DNA from: Nautilus pompilius
Taxonomy: Eukaryota; Mollusca; Cephalopoda; Nautilida; Nautilidae
Assembly: GCA_018389105.1 (NCBI GenBank)
Contig: JACATO010000653.1
Span: forward strand, 248,001 to 312,000
Direction: 5' to 3'
DNA length: 64,000 nt
The notes beneath the pieces are model-generated. The model searched no databases. It saw nothing but the letters and a program-made list of their open reading frames with translations, and had not been told where the DNA came from. This document shows, piece after piece, positions 41,501 to 48,019 of the stretch (positions are counted from its first letter, which is position 1; each line of letters begins with the position of its first letter). Both the position numbers and the translations under genes were made by a program.

Positions 41501-44500
41501 ATCATTTCATAAATTCAGATGCAATTACTTAAAACAAGACTGACTAGAAATCATAATTATTAACTATGACATGTACAAGTGGGAAAATAGGGAAACTGAG
41601 GTGAGTTTCTACAGGGCAGAGGTAAATTGTTATGGCACCAATAATTTCTAATTGAGTGTAAATAAGTTATAATTGGCACCATGATCAAAGCATATAATGT
41701 TGATTATAGCTCATTTATATTTAATTAGGAATTACTTGTTCTGTAATAACTTACCCTTGTAACATCTATAATCTCACTTAATTATTAATTACATGCTTAA
41801 ATATATATAAAAATTAATGTCATGCACTAAAATGAATATATCTTATCGACTTAGTTTTTGAAAAAAATCTGGATTTTCGGGTGAATTTAGGCTTCCATTT
41901 AGCTGATAATCCTCCACAATGCTAGCAAAATTGTCCTAATTCCTCAAAGCATTCAATATCATTGTACCTGATGGAATACATTTTGTTAGCTGCTCCTTGG
42001 ACACCATGTTGGCATCAGACTGGTCATTGATATAATTGTTGATGATGCCCATATCACAGGGTTGTAGGCATAAATGGCATATTGTTGGAAGGAAGATAAA
42101 CATTTAACACATTCTATTACATCACTAGCACTACAAAGAGAAAATGAAATTTATTCATGACCATTCCTTCTTCGTTTTTTTAGATTTCATTGTCAAGCTT
42201 TAGGAACATGACACCAAGCATTTAATGATAAATAATTCTGTATGTCACAAGAAAAGAAGTTTTGCCCTTAATGTCAAATGCTCTTGGAGCTAGCCAGCTT
42301 TTTTGTCTTGAAGATTAAAGTGCCATCAGGCAACACACAAAATTGAGACCTGATTAATAATCTTTCTGGAAATATGTGTAATCCAAGCATTGGCAACACA
42401 TGTGCTTGAATCTTTCTTTCCACCTACTCAACTATCCATGGGGTGGTTTAAAGTTCTTGACCATAGTTTTAGCTAGATCTGATGTTTTTTTTTGCAGAAT
42501 GTCACAAGTGAAAGAGAATCTTTGTCCCTTATTTTCTAAGAACCAATTTAGGTTGGCTACCTCTACATCACCATTCTTACCTAGACAGTACTCTCTGTCT
42601 CCATTCATATTTTGGCTACATTTTGATTCTGCAATAATTCATGTATAAAAGTTTACATCCATTGTATATTTACATAAGTCTTGCATTCATAATTTATAAA
42701 GTTTTCACATATTGTAAATTTTGCACAAGTTACACAGGTGAAAATTGTACATAATACTAGTATATATGTATGCCTAATAGTCATGTGTGTGGTTTTATAA
42801 TGTTGAGTGCATGTAAATACATAAGAGAGTGCAATGTATTCAGCATCAGAGCACTTTATGACTCTAGTTTGGATTCTGATTTCTTGTATCTTGTCACCAT
42901 AAAATAAAATTCTACCATCAGTTTGCCGTACAACTGCATACATCTTTATGCAACATTTAATATCAGATTCAGAAAAATATTAATGAGTTGCCAATATTTT
43001 TTTCTTTTATAAGCAATCATCATAATAGGTTTTGGATTTTAGAAAGTTTATCAGAGCTGCCAGACCTTTATATAAACAGCTACTACATTTTCCTCTGGGG
43101 ATTGCTAAGTATGGAAGTGTAGTATTCTTAACTCAATTGCCAAAATCAAGGAGATTTTACTGTGGCAATGAGTAAGTCATATACTACTGTACAGTAAGCT
43201 TGAAAATGTAAGATGTTCTATTTTATCTAATTACATTGTGCATAATTCTATACTTCAGTGTTTAATACTGAAATATAGAATAATTATATTTTATTTCCGA
43301 CTAAGCTGTATGATTTTCATTTTTCCTAAGATGGGTACACTTGAATATCTGATATGGAGACCAACAGACTACTGTAGCTTATAGCGAGACTAATAAATGC
43401 TACATATCTTTAAGTATTGCATTCAAATTACAACAAAAATATTAAACCTATTTGCCTTGTTTTTGTAGTATTTTCCTCAGCCTACATAATTCTTTTATAA
43501 TCTCTTCAACAGTGTAAACAATGAATTAATATAATGCTAAGTATATGTGTAATGTGTTTGCATACTGTAAAAATTGAGTGTGCATAACCTAAATATATGT
43601 AAGTGTACAGAATATTTACATGTAAAATACAATTATTTTACAAATTATGATGTAAAAAAAACATGCGCATTTTGTAAACATCCATGTAAGTATTACTCAT
43701 GTCAGCTTTATGTAGGACACTTAGATGGGAACATCAAACATATTAGAAATTTCCATCTAAGACGGATTGAGATGTCATAACATAAGTTCTAATAATTTGT
43801 TAGCCAGATTTGGAAATTTCTTTTTTCATATCCACAATTCCACAAACTGTAATTTCACACATTTAACACTTAAGTTTCATTGTCTGACTACATCTAAATT
43901 GCCCTTTTAATCTGTACATATGGAATTTTTCAATCAAAATTATGCAAATAAGCAGTTGCTTTTAGGCATCATTGATTATTCAGAGTGTTTTGCATTATGG
44001 AACATAATACAAATGATTTTGGATTTCACAAAGTTATGCAAATAGACATATTGCAATAGTAAATAGATAATAGCATAAAATATCAAAAGATGTGTAAGAG
44101 GAAAAGAGAATAGGGTGCATTTATGTAAAAAAAACAATCACAGTGTTAGGGATTCCCCATCTATAAATCATGAGAGATCCTATTTAGAGTTTGCAGTATA
44201 TAATCCTCATTATCCAGAATACAGCTATTTTGAAGAGAGCTAGAAATTTTTTTTATGTAATTTTAGCTACAAAATTGTCTACAGAGATTTTAATTGCCTA
44301 GTTTAGCCCACCTACAGATGTTTTCTCTATTGAAGCATTTAAATCCAGGTAAAGAGAACATGATGTAACATGCTACCAGGATTCATAAAGAAAAGAGAAA
44401 ACCTTCTAATTTAGATAGCCAGGTAATGTAGCCTAGACAAGCTCTTGCTGATGAAATGTTCTTTAACCTTGGATCTTTTATATTTACACCTGTAAATAAT

Positions 44501-47500
44501 TTATTTCATTTACAGGTGAAAAGTGTAGAAACAAAGAATAATATTACTGCGTGTTTAAACATTAAAAACAGAAAGTAGTAATGGTTAGAATAAATCCATT
44601 ATCTAGCATATTTGGTAATTTAATTAAATATTTAACATATTTCCATATAAACCACCAGTTTTAAATCACTACAACTGCTTCATTAAAAATAAATATAAAA
44701 ATTTCATATTAAGCTCTTTAAAATTAGACAAATTACAATAATATCTTGTGTATAATGTGTGGCATCACATGAACAGTAGTTCTTCATCAACTGCTTTTTA
44801 TTTGGTGACTTGGACAGCTGGACAAAGGACCAACCAACTGGAATGGTACTGCTGGAAATTGGCATGCCAACAGGGTTTGTTGCCAGCCTGACTAACCTAC
44901 AAACAATCAGTGCCATCAAGAAAATTGAAAAATCCTCCAACAACGGGATCATACTGTATTTAGATAAGGTAAGAAAAAAAATAACAGTAACCTTTTTGTT
45001 TTTAAGGAAAGAAAAGAAACTAAGATATATTTTTAAAATTTTGTTTATGATCTGCTATCTACTAGCTTCAAACTTGATGTACTACATTATAATGTTGCTT
45101 AAAAAAGACTGTGTTAAGAACATGCCAAAGCAACATCACCTGAAAGGGGGGAAAATAGAATATCCCAGGCAAAGAAACAGCTTATATTAAAAGTTTTAGA
45201 AGCATTTGTGAAGCGCACACATATATTAAGACAATATATGTGAATATATTATTTGTTATAAGAATTTATCAAAATTACAGCATTGCTATTTCTGCTATTA
45301 CAAGTTTGTTATAATTAATAATAGATTGTCACCAATGTTATTACTAGCCATTATCTGCATTCAGAATTTAAGAGTTCTACTTTCTATTTACAGCTGATAA
45401 AAAACAAACCACTTTGCATTGAAGTCCATGGTGCTAGACAGTACAGTGTGGCCCAAATCCAACAAGTGCCTGTGAGGTCAATGGTATATTATCAGCCAAG
45501 TAAGCCAAGCTTCATCTACCCTCAGATAAGGATGAAAGACGATTTTGTTACCAAGTTCTAGTGTTGGCTGTTCCCTCAATACACCCGAGATATTTACGTT
45601 CATATTGTGTCATTGAATTATACTTAGAAAAAAGAAACCACTCTGACCAAAAGAAATAAGTCTTCTCTGGTCACATGACGTACATCTACAAACTAAAAAT
45701 ATGTAATCTACCTTAAACTCCAGTATCCCTATTTTTTCTTAAAAAATAAAAAGGATAAAGGAAGATCAGACACGAATGTGCCCCTGTTTTTAAAGTAAAA
45801 TTTAAAGCTTGAAGAACCAAGAATCAAGTAAACTACACCTGTCTGCCCCTAATTTACCCCACTAAATCTCAGTGTTTTAATCAAGGTCGGACAATAGTTA
45901 TAAAATTCTGCTTTACAAACAAACGCGCACCTAGAATTGTTTAAATAGCTCGTTCAATAGGTTGGAGATCTTTGTGCAAGCTGATATAGCTCAAGGAAGT
46001 GTTTCTGACTGCATTCCACACCATGATGCTGCAACTTCCAAATATAGTTTATCAGGCCAAAACACAATGTAAAAAGGAATTGTGTGCATGGTGATGCATT
46101 TGGCCCTTGGTTTCATCAAAGAAAAGGGTTAAATCTAGAATTATCTTGAAAAAGACACATGAACCTAAACTGCTGCCCATGGAAGTGGCATTACTACCAT
46201 AGCTTTACTTCTAGCCAGAGAATGGAACCAAATCAATAATATTCACCACGATGAGGCTAAACCTATGGAAACCTACAACAAATACACAGTTTTAATAACC
46301 ATAAATTTTAAACGACATTTAATGTCGCTTTCACCAAGAAATGACTCTAAAATAGATGGCTAAAAGTATGGAATGGGTAAACTTCTGGTGCAGGTCTTTA
46401 TCATCAACAACATTTGGGTCGCTGAATGAATATTGCTTTATCTCATCTGGTGCCTGCCTATGTGCGACTTCTAGTAACTTCCTAGATGGTGCTCTACTTC
46501 ATAAATTAGATCTTTCTGCTATCTTTTCCATGGCTCTCACTGTGGAAATGGCCAGTTCTAGTCCCAGAGAAGTCCACCCAAATCCTGCCAACAGCCGGGA
46601 CTCCAAGACACCCGACTGATGTAGTGGGTGCCATTTTTAACAGGCCCTGACTGCACACACAGGCCTTTATCTTCAAACTCCTTCCATAGCGATTTTAAAA
46701 AGAATCTCACCTGTGTGCTTCAGTAAAGACATCAGCGAGGCTTCATCCATAAGTGAGAGTTCATCAGCGGTTTGTTTGTGCTACTATCAACGGCTGTACT
46801 GTTTCTAAACCTAAATTTACCAAGGCCACTAACAGCAGCCAGTTTTAAAATAGGAATAAAACCTGACACATCACTCTTTAACCAGAACTTGAAAGTAGTT
46901 GATACCAGCTCTGCAGGCCTGGAGCTGATTTTTGATAATTTTTATGATAGTAACAAACTATAAAAGATATTTATTCATTAGTTAATAAATATCAGTAATC
47001 TAACATTGTAGACAGTGATGGATTCTCTGCTAACATTTAGTTTTATTGTGAAGTCATAAACAAAGATGTAGGTCATAATAAAGCAAATAATATGCTTACT
47101 GCATAATCCTCAAATTTCTGTTCTGCCAGTAAGTTATCACATATGATACTGGTTAACCCTGACATAAAAGGGGTGTCTGACTTATTCACGTATGATACTG
47201 GTTAACCCTGACATAAAAGGGGTGTCTGACTTATTCGTGTATGATACTGGTTAACCCTGACATAAAAGAGGGGTCTGACTCATTACCACTTGTGCTTGTA
47301 CTGAACTTGTCAAAACGCTATATTACTATATGTTATCTTTTGCTGAACTTTCTTTACTGCCAAATCTCACTTAATCTGGAATATTCTTGTTGCTTCTAGC
47401 TTTGGTTAATGATTTTAGGATGTTCCTGTTCTGTTCCAAAACCCGACATTCCAGGATTTTTTCAGATGTGACAACAACAGGTTCTTGCACATCCACCCTA

Positions 47501-47834
47501 CCTGGAATGACTTGTCATTTAAAGAAAATCAAAATGGGTGATTCTAGAACAAAACTCTGCAAACAACCAAAATATTTACTTAAAATGTTTCCATTTCTTT
47601 TCCAGAATATTTAGAATGTTTTTATGTAAATGCTAACTTGATCTTTTTTTTTTATTCCATCCTTTAGGTGAGAGAAGAGTTGAGTTTTATGCTCCACACA
47701 TTCTGGCGGCAGCCTCAGCAGCAGACGTATGTGGGAATGAATGCCCCTTTCTGTCAGTACACACAGGAACAGCAGCACAACTGGTTCTCTCCAAGTACCT
47801 GATTACTGTACTGCTATTCATCATATGTTTTTAA
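2427..47834 (+). CDS. CD109/TEP-like thioester protein, C-terminal half (18 exons)
   Basis: This is an alpha-2-macroglobulin superfamily gene, closest by eye to CD109 and the TEPs. Such proteins are secreted or GPI-anchored and attach covalently to targets through an internal thioester. The 18 exons (listed separately) join in phase into 771 codons plus TAA with no internal stop. In order they encode MG7 (PETWIWTDA, then AFQPFF and PYSVIRGEE), the strands leading into the TED, the thioester GCGEQNM at about residues 252-258 of this partial product, the TED helices, VIHQEM with its His about 117 residues after the thioester Cys (close to the spacing in C3), [13 protein letters not shown] closing the TED, the MG8 receptor-binding domain, and a hydrophobic C-terminus. 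The family is usually about 1,400-1,500 residues, so the N-terminal MG1-MG6 and bait region are missing here. The CD109-type identity rests on the GPI-like tail; an unanchored TEP is the alternative. Confidence 0.93.
2533..4351. other. Intron 1
   Basis: AT-rich sequence with short ORFs only. Nothing recognisable was found. Confidence 0.6.
4352..4469 (+). CDS. Exon 2: MG7
   Basis: It begins after ctttag and ends before gtaagt. The first base completes the Gly codon started in exon 1, and 39 codons follow. The reading includes [15 protein letters not shown] and [10 protein letters not shown], matching the MG7 pattern V-P-D-S-I-T-x-W and the GLGL-x-x-TP turn of CD109-like proteins. Confidence 0.92.
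5383..5496 (+). CDS. Exon 3: MG7 core
   Basis: A phase-0 exon of 38 codons between ttttacag and gtaagg. It starts [20 protein letters not shown] and runs through [14 protein letters not shown], one of the most conserved stretches of the family. Confidence 0.95.
5764..8450 (-). mobile_element. Outer Tc1-like element (interrupted)
   Basis: Terminal inverted repeats can be seen. The left end tacactgacaataaaaaatg continues gagtgcaccatgtgaaaaca. The right end, read inward on the - strand, is tacactagcatccaaaatg followed by a matching ccaccatatgaagaca. On the - strand a degenerate Tc1 transposase lies at about 7330-8000, with [20 protein letters not shown] (like the W-S/T-D-E-S-K-F block) and, in a shifted frame, [13 protein letters not shown]. 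It carries stops and frameshifts. The coding part is cut at about 7.33 kb by a second Tc1 element. Confidence 0.75.
6055..7325 (-). mobile_element. Inner Tc1-like element inserted in the outer Tc1
   Basis: Inverted ends share ACTCCTCTTCATGTAACA (left about 6062-6083; right, inverted, about 7301-7318). The enclosed 1.27 kb is a usual Tc1 length. The - strand shows a decayed transposase of a different Tc1 subfamily: the helix-turn-helix part [20 protein letters not shown] at 6807-7076, [16 protein letters not shown] at 6500-6763 (family: V-M-V-W-G-G-I), and further on [16 protein letters not shown] (family: S-P-D-x-N-P-I-E). Stops and frameshifts make it inactive. Confidence 0.8.
8451..9280. 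other. Intron 3 sequence between Tc1 relics
   Basis: AT-rich. Short ORFs without recognisable domains; a GT-rich microsatellite tail directly follows the Tc1 end. Confidence 0.5.
9290..10200 (+). mobile_element. Degenerate Tc1-like transposase relic
   Basis: Translated on the + strand with frameshifts, this gives [13 protein letters not shown] (family R-L-x-W-A), an FTL block, [12 protein letters not shown] and [20 protein letters not shown]. The last equals the Tc1 C-terminus L-x-x-S-M-x-R-R-C-x-x-V-I-x-A-R-G-G-H. It belongs to the same broad subfamily as the inner element at 6.1-7.3 kb but points the other way. Terminal repeats were not located. Confidence 0.7.
10600..10689 (+). CDS. Exon 4: end of MG7
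   Basis: A phase-0 exon of 30 codons between atcctacag and gtaagc. [13 protein letters not shown] matches the CD109 strand that follows the NYL motif. The 5.1-kb intron before it contains the nested Tc1 elements. Confidence 0.88.
11251..12755. repeat. Minisatellite, about 36 units of 42 bp
   Basis: Tandem units of the type TAATGTCTGACAATGCTACC followed by ATCACATGAAATCACTACACAG. Most are 42 bp; variants of about 40-41 bp carry CATTAATCAC or a shortened CTACAAG. Marker variants (CATGAAGTC, CATTAAATCATTAC) recur in the same order near 12.06-12.17 and 12.36-12.46 kb, which indicates block duplication. It lies wholly in intron 4. The 187-codon ORF on the - strand is a by-product of the 3-divisible unit, not a gene. 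Confidence 0.97.
12756..13655. other. Intron 4 unique sequence
   Basis: Moderately GC-richer than the surroundings, with overlapping short ORFs on both strands (longest 107 codons, + strand, 12801-13124). No recognisable domain. It could be a decayed transposon of unknown type. Confidence 0.4.
13659..13850 (+). mobile_element. Solo end fragment of the outer-type Tc1
   Basis: tacacttacattcaaaatta followed by gagcacaccatatggaaaca matches the terminal repeat at 5764 and its subterminal sequence. No matching opposite end was found, so this is a truncated copy. Confidence 0.55.
14367..14495 (+). CDS. Exon 5: CUB-type segment before the TED
   Basis: A phase-0 exon of 43 codons between ttgcag and gtaaaa. 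The stretch [18 protein letters not shown] corresponds to the F-x-I-x-P-x-x-x-G-x-I-x-V-x-A motif that ends the MG7/CUB boundary. A hAT relic begins within about 50 bases of its donor. Confidence 0.9.
14540..15700 (-). mobile_element. BED/hAT transposase relic (GTF2IRD2/ZBED-like type)
   Basis: Read on the - strand from 15.7 kb down: an N-terminal zinc-finger-like part ([33 protein letters not shown]); [20 protein letters not shown] at 15287-15346; [55 protein letters not shown]; then GLNHRQF and [17 protein letters not shown]. These are the ordered blocks of the hAT-derived GTF2IRD2/ZBED-type transposases. Several frameshifts and stops show it is dead. It sits in intron 5, just downstream of exon 5. 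Confidence 0.88.
15701..16513. other. Rest of intron 5
   Basis: No gene recognised. A short TA microsatellite is at about 16122-16133. Confidence 0.5.
16514..16655 (+). CDS. Exon 6: link into the thioester domain
   Basis: The acceptor is tccatag and the donor gtaaga. It has 47 codons plus one base. It reads [19 protein letters not shown] and ends HIEVSVI, matching the family segment A-E-G-x-x-x-x just before the TED. Confidence 0.9.
17035..18325 (-). mobile_element. mariner element with degenerate transposase
   Basis: About 1.29 kb, the usual mariner size. The ends form imperfect inverted repeats: left TTAGGTTGTTACAAAAATTT and right (inverted) TCAGGTGGTTACAAACGTTT, both followed by a T-rich GACGG/GTCAG block. 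On the - strand the relic transposase shows the HTH region ([16 protein letters not shown]), an HDNAHS block, YEVLPHPA and [14 protein letters not shown], which is the D34D-type third catalytic region. Stops and frameshifts are present. It lies in intron 6. A clean TA duplication is not preserved at the left end. Confidence 0.88.
18326..19715. other. Intron 6 sequence
   Basis: AT-rich with only short ORFs. A TA microsatellite is at about 19320-19337. Nothing else recognised. Confidence 0.5.
19718..19894. repeat. GA-rich microsatellite
   Basis: (GA)n interrupted by GGGGAGG and GATGGGGAGG blocks. Long Arg/Glu-rich and Ser/Leu-rich ORFs here on both strands are artefacts of the repeat. It lies about 300 bp upstream of the thioester exon. 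Confidence 0.97.
20195..20371 (+). CDS. Exon 7: thioester site GCGEQNM
   Basis: It lies between ctgcag and gtgagt and holds 58 full codons. The thioester motif GCGEQ is at 20251-20265, followed by NM and [13 protein letters not shown], the standard TED helix start. The Cys and Gln that form the thioester are both present, so the bond should form. The preceding residues (AMPI) fit the usual R/A-M-P-x-G-C pattern. Confidence 0.98.
20480..20561 (+). CDS. Exon 8: TED
   Basis: A short exon between ctaacag and gtaagt; it has 26 full codons with split codons at both ends. It reads [19 protein letters not shown] and ends SYAST(W), equal to the family's GYQ-x-x-L-x-Y-x-x-x-D-G-S/F-F-S-A-F-G and S-T-W-L. 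Confidence 0.96.
21540..21880 (+). repeat. Dispersed repeat, copy 2
   Basis: Second copy of the repeat seen at 1175-1460, in intron 8 of the thioester gene. It may extend further left; the short open frame on its - strand shows no family I recognise. Confidence 0.7.
22190..22870 (-). mobile_element. hAT transposase relic, C-terminal part
   Basis: On the - strand: [31 protein letters not shown] and VTGDKRFPL, then [27 protein letters not shown] and [10 protein letters not shown]. The last part matches the hAT C-terminal dimerisation region (family: H-S-N-A-x-x-E-R-V-F-S-M-V-R-K). It differs from the hAT type at 14.5-15.7 kb. Stops and frameshifts are present. Located in intron 8. Confidence 0.75.
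22871..24596. other. Rest of intron 8
   Basis: AT-rich. The short - strand ORF at 23503-23715 and the remaining sequence show no family I can name. Confidence 0.45.
24597..24762 (+). CDS. Exon 9: TED with thioester-proximal His
   Basis: It lies between tatcag and gtattt. The first base completes Trp, and [13 protein letters not shown] follows. The exon ends [10 protein letters not shown]. The His codon is 24748-24750. In complement C3 the His of VIHQEM is the residue that shifts the thioester toward hydroxyl groups; here it is conserved. The following intron is the longest in the gene, 8.3 kb. Confidence 0.95.
25843..26773 (-). mobile_element. pogo-like transposase relic, DDE half
   Basis: An ORF of 236 codons (25843-26553, - strand) with upstream frameshifted sequence. 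It reads [20 protein letters not shown] then [47 protein letters not shown], a WMDE block, [23 protein letters not shown] and RTEDDILW. This is the block order of pogo/Tigger-type DDE transposases. Key acidic residues have changed (family NADQTP is here SANQTP), so it is inactive. Its N-terminal half lies 2.8 kb away at 29582-29910, separated by an insertion. Confidence 0.88.
26912..27088. mobile_element. 177-bp hAT-type MITE with perfect 8-bp TSD
   Basis: It starts CAGGGGTCGGGAACCT and ends AGGTTCCCGACCCCTG, perfect 16-bp inverted repeats. It is flanked by TATTAGGC at 26904-26911 and 27089-27096. The 8-bp duplication and CAGGG ends identify the hAT superfamily. It has no coding capacity. It sits inside the 2.8-kb element, so it is the youngest of three nested insertions. 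Confidence 0.95.
28631..28814. repeat. 92-bp tandem duplication inside the transposon gene
   Basis: 28631-28722 and 28723-28814 are near-identical copies starting cagtttctcccaaagctt. Each encodes, on the - strand, GR(F/L)[11 protein letters not shown](D/H)RI and [14 protein letters not shown]. As 92 is not divisible by 3, the duplication shifts the frame and inactivates the ORF. Confidence 0.92.
29582..29910 (-). mobile_element. pogo-like transposase relic, N-terminal half
   Basis: From a Met at 29908-29910 (- strand) it reads [18 protein letters not shown] and then, in shifted frames, [18 protein letters not shown] and [20 protein letters not shown]. This matches the pogo DNA-binding region (Y-T-A-A-F-K-L-x-V-I... 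G-N-R-A-A-A-R-x-F) up to F-K-A-S-x-x-W-C. The next codon is TGA where the family has Trp. Just beyond lies the boundary of the inserted 2.8-kb element; the frame resumes at 26773. Confidence 0.85.
29911..30429. other. Sequence flanking the pogo relic
   Basis: No ORF of note. Repeated TATAATAC/ATTATA-type motifs may be remains of the pogo element's end; its terminal repeats could not be fixed. Confidence 0.35.
30430..31500 (+). mobile_element. Gypsy-type LTR retrotransposon relic (gag zinc knuckle and integrase pieces)
   Basis: On the + strand the frame near 30.45-30.56 kb gives two CCHC-like knuckles; the second, [14 protein letters not shown], fits C-x2-C-x4-H-x4-C exactly. At about 31.0-31.3 kb, with stops, come [29 protein letters not shown] and TDG[14 protein letters not shown], then [17 protein letters not shown]. 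These are integrase core and tail blocks of Gypsy-type elements (family D-N-G-P-Q-F-x-S-x-E-F and A-N-G-x-V-E-R-x-N). Protease, RT and RNase H are largely missing, and no LTRs were found. It is an internally deleted fossil in intron 9. Confidence 0.78.
31501..33088. other. Rest of intron 9
   Basis: AT-rich with a TA microsatellite near 32405. No gene or element recognised. Confidence 0.5.
33089..33163 (+). CDS. Exon 10: TED
   Basis: A phase-0 exon of 25 codons between cttacag and gtaagt. It reads [20 protein letters not shown], which follows directly on exon 9 as in CD109 (Q-G-G-x-x-S-x-x-T-x-x-A-Y). Confidence 0.95.
33912..34092 (+). CDS. Exon 11: TED
   Basis: It lies between cttctag and gtttgt and holds 60 codons plus one base. 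[16 protein letters not shown] matches the family's D-N/P-Y-x-L-A-x-x-x-Y-A-L helix. Confidence 0.95.
34263..34447 (+). CDS. Exon 12: TED end
   Basis: It lies between atttttag and gtacca. After a completed Gly codon come 61 codons including [33 protein letters not shown] and a final Gln. These are the classic final TED motifs (E-x-A-A-Y-x-L-L and W-L-x-x-Q-R-N-x-x-G-G-F-x-S-T-Q). Confidence 0.96.
34647..34802 (+). CDS. Exon 13: TED/CUB junction
   Basis: A phase-0 exon of 52 codons between tttacag and gtaaaa. It starts [12 protein letters not shown] (the D-T-x-x-x-L-x-A-L motif) and contains an N-glycosylation sequon in KNITVV. Confidence 0.93.
34803..36534. other. Intron 13
   Basis: AT-rich, no recognisable element. 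Confidence 0.5.
36535..36597 (+). CDS. Exon 14: CUB segment
   Basis: A very short phase-0 exon of 21 codons between gttacag and gtaaat. It ends [14 protein letters not shown], matching the family's G-x-G-x-A-x-x-Q strand before MG8. Confidence 0.85.
37700..38110 (-). mobile_element. pogo/Tigger-like N-terminal fragment
   Basis: On the - strand: [20 protein letters not shown] followed by [12 protein letters not shown], matching the pogo helix-turn-helix Y-T-A-S-F-K-L-x-V-I-x-x-A-E-E-N-G-N-R-A-A-A-R-x-F-G-I. In another frame [17 protein letters not shown] continues it. The DDE part is absent, so this is a truncated relic in intron 14. Confidence 0.75.
38785..38894 (+). CDS. Exon 15: start of MG8 (receptor-binding domain)
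   Basis: It lies between ttccaag and gtagga and has 36 codons plus two bases. It reads VTWKYNVLS and ends HIQVCA, corresponding to the V-x-Y-N-V and V-x-V-C-x segments of CD109. Confidence 0.88.
38895..41840. other. Intron 15 sequence
   Basis: Mostly AT-rich without recognisable genes. A compositionally distinct GC-richer patch at about 39285-39540 may be an unrecognised interspersed repeat. Confidence 0.4.
41850..42650 (-). mobile_element. Tigger-like transposase relic
   Basis: On the - strand, with frameshifts: [20 protein letters not shown] and [14 protein letters not shown] (family W-x-x-x-x-R-x-x-x-I-P-V-S-G-P-x-L-Q-x-K and F-K-A-S-N-G-W-L), then [23 protein letters not shown], and [20 protein letters not shown] (family L-P[15 protein letters not shown]). 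The order is that of TIGD/CENP-B-type pogo transposases. It is dead and lies in intron 15. Confidence 0.8.
42651..44817. other. Rest of intron 15
   Basis: AT-rich; nothing recognised. Confidence 0.5.
44818..44968 (+). CDS. Exon 16: MG8
   Basis: The acceptor ttggacag has a weak pyrimidine tract. The donor is gtaaga. After completing a Ser codon it has 50 codons with [16 protein letters not shown] and IILYLDK, matching G-M-x-L-M-E-V-x-L-L-S-G-F and L-N-L-Y-L-D-S of CD109. Confidence 0.92.
45394..45499 (+). CDS. Exon 17: MG8, alternative last exon possible
   Basis: It lies between atttacag and gtaagc and has 35 codons plus one base. It includes [18 protein letters not shown] and ends VYYQP, matching the family's V-x-V-Y-D-Y-Y-x-P end of MG8. 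Reading through the donor stays open for 20 more codons to TAG at 45559-45561. An AATAAA follows at 45745-45750, so a shorter unanchored product is possible. Confidence 0.92.
45500..45561 (+). CDS. Possible read-through extension of exon 17
   Basis: If the gtaagc donor at 45500 is not used, translation continues [20 protein letters not shown] and stops at TAG. The product would lack the Cys pair and hydrophobic tail of exon 18 and so be soluble. It may equally be intron sequence that is never translated. Confidence 0.3.
45562..47139. other. Intron 17 sequence
   Basis: A GC-richer part at 46.35-46.9 kb has short ORFs (87 codons, + strand, 46356-46619), but I cannot assign them. It may be a transposon remnant. 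Confidence 0.35.
45745..45750 (+). promoter_or_regulatory. Candidate poly(A) signal for the read-through form
   Basis: AATAAA 184 bases after the read-through TAG. Such hexamers are common in AT-rich DNA, so alone this is weak evidence. Confidence 0.3.
47141..47286. repeat. 49-bp tandem repeat, three units
   Basis: Units begin (a/g)tatgatactggttaaccct and include gacataaaaggggtgtctga. Starts are at 47141, 47190 and 47239; the third unit has small changes near its end. It sits about 380 bp before exon 18. Confidence 0.93.
47668..47834 (+). CDS. Exon 18: C-terminal exon with GPI-signal-like tail
   Basis: The acceptor is tcctttag. After completing a Ser codon it has 54 codons and TAA at 47832-47834. 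A short Cys pair (CGNEC) is followed by a small-residue stretch and a hydrophobic end, [11 protein letters not shown], with no charged tail. That layout is typical of GPI-attachment signals and matches the end of CD109. The exact cleavage (omega) site is not assigned. Confidence 0.82.
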
Positions 47835-48013
47835 AACCAGACAAATAACAAGCCTTCCATTGCTTGTTTCTTGTGTTATTTTTAGTTTAATAATCACACC
47901 CTGTCCTATATCACTCTAAATGTTTAATCCCAGCAACCTGCCCTGTTATTAACCCTTGACAGACCAGAGGCTGCTTAAAAGAGCCTGATTTTTAAAATAA
48001 TAACAATAATGAT

Positions 48014-48019
48014 AATAAA
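48014..48019 (+). promoter_or_regulatory. Candidate poly(A) signal of the CD109/TEP-like gene
   Basis: AATAAA 180 bases downstream of the TAA of exon 18, on the coding strand. A plausible end of the transcript. Confidence 0.45.
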
